Shown one piece after another: positions 6,214 through 8,688 of a DNA stretch of 8,688 bases. The stretch is taken from contig JAFQDR010000183.1 in NCBI GenBank assembly GCA_017415945.1, forward strand, positions 1 to 8,688. The letters are read 5' to 3'. Under the pieces are notes generated by a model. The model made no database searches. It was not told the DNA's origin and saw only the letters and a program-made list of their open reading frames with translations. The translations under genes were made by a program, and so were the position numbers. Source of the DNA: Oscillospiraceae bacterium (GTDB lineage: Bacteria; Bacillota_A; Clostridia; Oscillospirales; Oscillospiraceae). The stretch's first letter is position 1; every line of letters starts with the position of its first letter.

Positions 6214-7281
6214 TTATAGTTCGGTGAGGTAGTCTTCCCATCGGAGCCATGTAGATAGATCTGTAAAAATAGAAGCGCGCATAGGGATATGGTATTGAGG
6301 CTTAGGCGAATTGAATTTTGAATCAATGACACGAGGCAGCTTTACTGTTACCCGTGTACCGAAATTCTCGCGGCTTTCAATGATCATGGAGCCGCCATGA
6401 AGCTTTGCAATTGCATCCGCTACACTCATCCCAAGACCTGTGCCGAAAGTCCCGGAACCAAGATCCATAGGCATAGAGTACACCTTGAAAATATCTTTCA
6501 TAACATAATCGGGGATGCCTGTACCGTTATCTTCAATGTAAAGTATAACGTAATTGTTTTTTAAACGGACCTTTAATGTAATGAGGCCGCCGTTGGGCAT
6601 ATGATTAAGGCTGTTAGAAATTAAATTCATCAATAATTGAAGCAAAAGATCTCTGTCGACAGCTGTATATATATCTTCATCTTCTATGAATTGCACATCA
6701 ATGCCACGAGGATGCGTGACCTCCGAAAGCTCTCTGCTGATTTCCCTTAGGAGTTCATTCATAGAGTACATAGCGGCGTTGATTTTTTGCTTTTTTTCCT
6801 TGATATCAGAGAATAGCGTATAATTATTAACCAGTCTTTTGAGTTTTGAGGTATAGTGGTTAAGCATTGCGGAATATTTCTGGAGGGTTTCATCATTTAA
6901 TTGCAGGGAATAGCTTTTCAAAAGATCAGTATTCGTTTTAATGCCGCTTGTCAGCTCACGCATGGCAGATGAAACGGAATGAATGATCGTCTCATCCTCA
7001 CGAGGGGTGGGAGCGACAATGCTATACAATCTGCAGCTGCCGATGGTGCTGCAGCTAATAGACATATTCTTTTCCTGAATCACGGCCGATGCAACATAGG
7101 CTTCTGCTTCCACATCCATGATCTGTTCGGGTAACATAAATCGTACGGGTTTGTACATATAATCCCAGCCAAACAGGGATAATGCGGACGGATTCATATA
7201 TCTAATGACACCGTCTTCCGTGACGATTACTGGGTCATTAGAAAAAGCAAACAGGTTGCCTATATTTGAAGCGTTTTCCAT
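6214..7281 (-). CDS. Cytoplasmic PAS-domain sensor kinase-like protein lacking the phosphoacceptor His
   Basis: Order of parts in 355 residues: a PAS domain (about 8-90, with FSNDPVIVTEDGVIRYMNPS), a helical dimerisation-like region (about 95-160), an ATP-binding HATPase_c domain (about 209-317) and a 38-residue tail. The ATPase boxes are intact: N box LMNLISNSLNHMP (217-229), G1 DNGTGIP (251-257), G2 GTGLGMSVADAIAKLHGG (280-297) and GTRVTVKLP (308-316). In the H-box position the sequence is HSVSSAMREL (101-110), where a normal kinase has S-H-E-L-R; the His is Ser105, with R108 still aligned. H101 sits one helical turn earlier. There is no transmembrane segment or signal peptide and no response regulator next door, so it is a cytosolic orphan. 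The start ATG has GTGGAG (7295-7290) eight bases upstream. It may be a degenerate kinase that acts by ATP-dependent conformation, or transfer phosphate from another residue. Confidence 0.88.
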   Translation of the reverse strand: MENASNIGNLFAFSNDPVIVTEDGVIRYMNPSALSLFGWDYMYKPVRFMLPEQIMDVEAEAYVASAVIQEKNMSISCSTIGSCRLYSIVAPTPREDETIIHSVSSAMRELTSGIKTNTDLLKSYSLQLNDETLQKYSAMLNHYTSKLKRLVNNYTLFSDIKEKKQKINAAMYSMNELLREISRELSEVTHPRGIDVQFIEDEDIYTAVDRDLLLQLLMNLISNSLNHMPNGGLITLKVRLKNNYVILYIEDNGTGIPDYVMKDIFKVYSMPMDLGSGTFGTGLGMSVADAIAKLHGGSMIIESRENFGTRVTVKLPRVIDSKFNSPKPQYHIPMRASIFTDLSTWLRWEDYLTEL

Positions 7282-7344
7282 AACAATAACTCCACAAATT
7301 CACAAAAAAACAAAATATGCTTGAAACTGTGTATTTTTAGTATT

Positions 7345-7373
7345 ATTATATACAAGGATAAACAAAAACACAA
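7345..7373 (-). promoter_or_regulatory. Probable promoter of the PAS kinase gene
   Basis: On the minus strand: -35 TTGTGT (7373-7368), 17-base spacer, perfect -10 TATAAT (7350-7345). This gives a leader of roughly 57 bases before the ATG. The -35 overlaps one arm of a CACAA-N8-TTGTG inverted repeat. Confidence 0.6.
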
Positions 7374-7414
7374 TCCTGACGTTGTGATTTGTCGAAAAAA
7401 TGACAAATATGTCA
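7369..7414. promoter_or_regulatory. Cluster of operator-like inverted repeats between the kinase gene and gap
   Basis: Three repeats follow one another: CACAA-N8-TTGTG (7369-7386), TTGTC-N8-GACAA (7389-7406, extended by one A/T pair to ATTTGTC/GACAAAT) and TGACA-N4-TGTCA (7401-7414), which reuses the GACA arm of the second. The TTGT...ACAA form over 18 bases resembles the Rex redox-repressor operator outline, but the inner bases of the Rex consensus are not kept. The position between divergent promoters suits a shared regulator. Function is inferred. Confidence 0.45.
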
Positions 7415-7436
7415 GCGTGCGGTGAAGGTGTATGTT

Positions 7437-7464
7437 TTGTCCTTGATGGCATATGCTATTTTAT
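7437..7464 (+). promoter_or_regulatory. Tentative gap promoter
   Basis: TTGTCC (7437-7442), a 16-base spacer and TTTTAT (7459-7464) is the best pair I find before gap; each box matches four of six consensus bases. Alternatives with TTGATG (7443-7448) are no better. Such a highly expressed gene must have a strong start nearby, so this pick is uncertain. Confidence 0.25.
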
Positions 7465-7483
7465 GCGTATGTCTCATGAATAA

Positions 7484-8524
<1,041 letters not shown>

Positions 8525-8554
8525 TCGGAAATACTGAACAAATTATGAAATGAT

Positions 8555-8595
8555 AGCGGAGACCGTTATACGACGGTCTCCGCTTGATTTTTTTT
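8555..8595 (+). terminator. Strong intrinsic terminator of gap
   Basis: A 12-pair GC-rich stem, AGCGGAGACCGT (8555-8566) with ACGGTCTCCGCT (8573-8584), has a six-base loop and is followed by TGA and eight T's (8588-8595). It lies 30 bases after the gap stop codon. Confidence 0.95.
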
Positions 8596-8612
8596 CTTAA
8601 ATAGTGTATAGT
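8584..8612 (+). promoter_or_regulatory. Promoter of the downstream gene, overlapping the gap terminator
   Basis: TTGATT (8584-8589), a 17-base spacer and TATAGT (8607-8612). The -35 uses the last base of the terminator stem and the start of its T tail. The predicted start is near 8619, about 50 bases before the TTG start codon of the next gene. Confidence 0.55.
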
Positions 8613-8668
8613 TTCTCAATACATATTACCAAATATTTGTTGTTAATTTATATTGCGGAGGCGATTTT

Positions 8669-8688
8669 TTGGCTGAATCAAAGAAACA
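8669..8688 (+). CDS. Start of an unidentified gene, cut off by the window edge
   Basis: GGAGG (8657-8661) is followed seven bases later by TTG, then codons for A-E-S-K-K before the window ends. The strong ribosome site, spacing and upstream promoter support a real gene with a TTG start. Six residues are too few to identify it. Confidence 0.6.

Overview
This is chromosomal DNA from a Gram-positive anaerobe, most likely class Clostridia and plausibly the Oscillospirales/Ruminococcaceae side. The reasons are a clostridial DUF4364 protein at the left edge, strong AGGAGG-type ribosome sites, consensus sigma-A promoters, an mltG-U32 pair like the Firmicutes yrrL-yrrO region, and a tiny Cys/Gly/Asn-rich membrane protein of a style common in clostridia. 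Species cannot be named from the sequence. I see no insertion sequence, phage gene, CRISPR array or toxin-antitoxin module, so the region looks like core genome.

Layout. At 1-333 is the 3' end of a DUF4364 gene, closed by a perfect hairpin terminator. It converges on a tRNA-Gly(CCC) gene on the minus strand (412-485), which has its own promoter and terminator. Diverging from the tRNA promoter, a perfect consensus promoter (TTGACA-17-TATAAT) drives a tightly coupled four-gene operon at 638-3321: a sirtuin deacylase, a WecG/TagA-family glycosyltransferase, a divergent thymidylate kinase and 5-formyltetrahydrofolate cyclo-ligase. Every junction overlaps by 4-8 bases. On the minus strand at 3325-3486 is a 53-residue Cys/Gly/Asn-rich membrane miniprotein. 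Its terminator lies inside the last codons of the convergent cyclo-ligase gene.

The next plus-strand unit holds mltG (peptidoglycan chain-length control) and a U32-family gene of the TrhP type (tRNA wobble-uridine hydroxylation), 3654-6170. It ends at a hairpin shared with a convergent minus-strand orphan kinase (6214-7281). That kinase has a PAS domain, an intact ATP-binding domain and Ser where the phosphoacceptor His should be. A 232-base divergent intergenic region with operator-like inverted repeats separates it from gap (7514-8524). The encoded glyceraldehyde-3-phosphate dehydrogenase has residues at the cofactor-selectivity positions that argue against strict NAD preference. A strong terminator follows gap, then a promoter partly embedded in it and the first codons (TTG start) of another gene cut off by the window edge.

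How it works together. Most genes serve growth: envelope synthesis (TagA-like enzyme, MltG), nucleotide and one-carbon supply (Tmk-like enzyme, cyclo-ligase), translation (tRNA-Gly, TrhP-like enzyme) and glycolysis (Gap). The sirtuin and Gap both use nicotinamide cofactors, but a regulatory link is only speculation. No convincing new multi-gene system is present. The most unusual items are the His-less kinase, the altered cofactor site in Gap, the Cys-rich miniprotein with its nested terminator, and the operator-like repeats between the kinase and gap.
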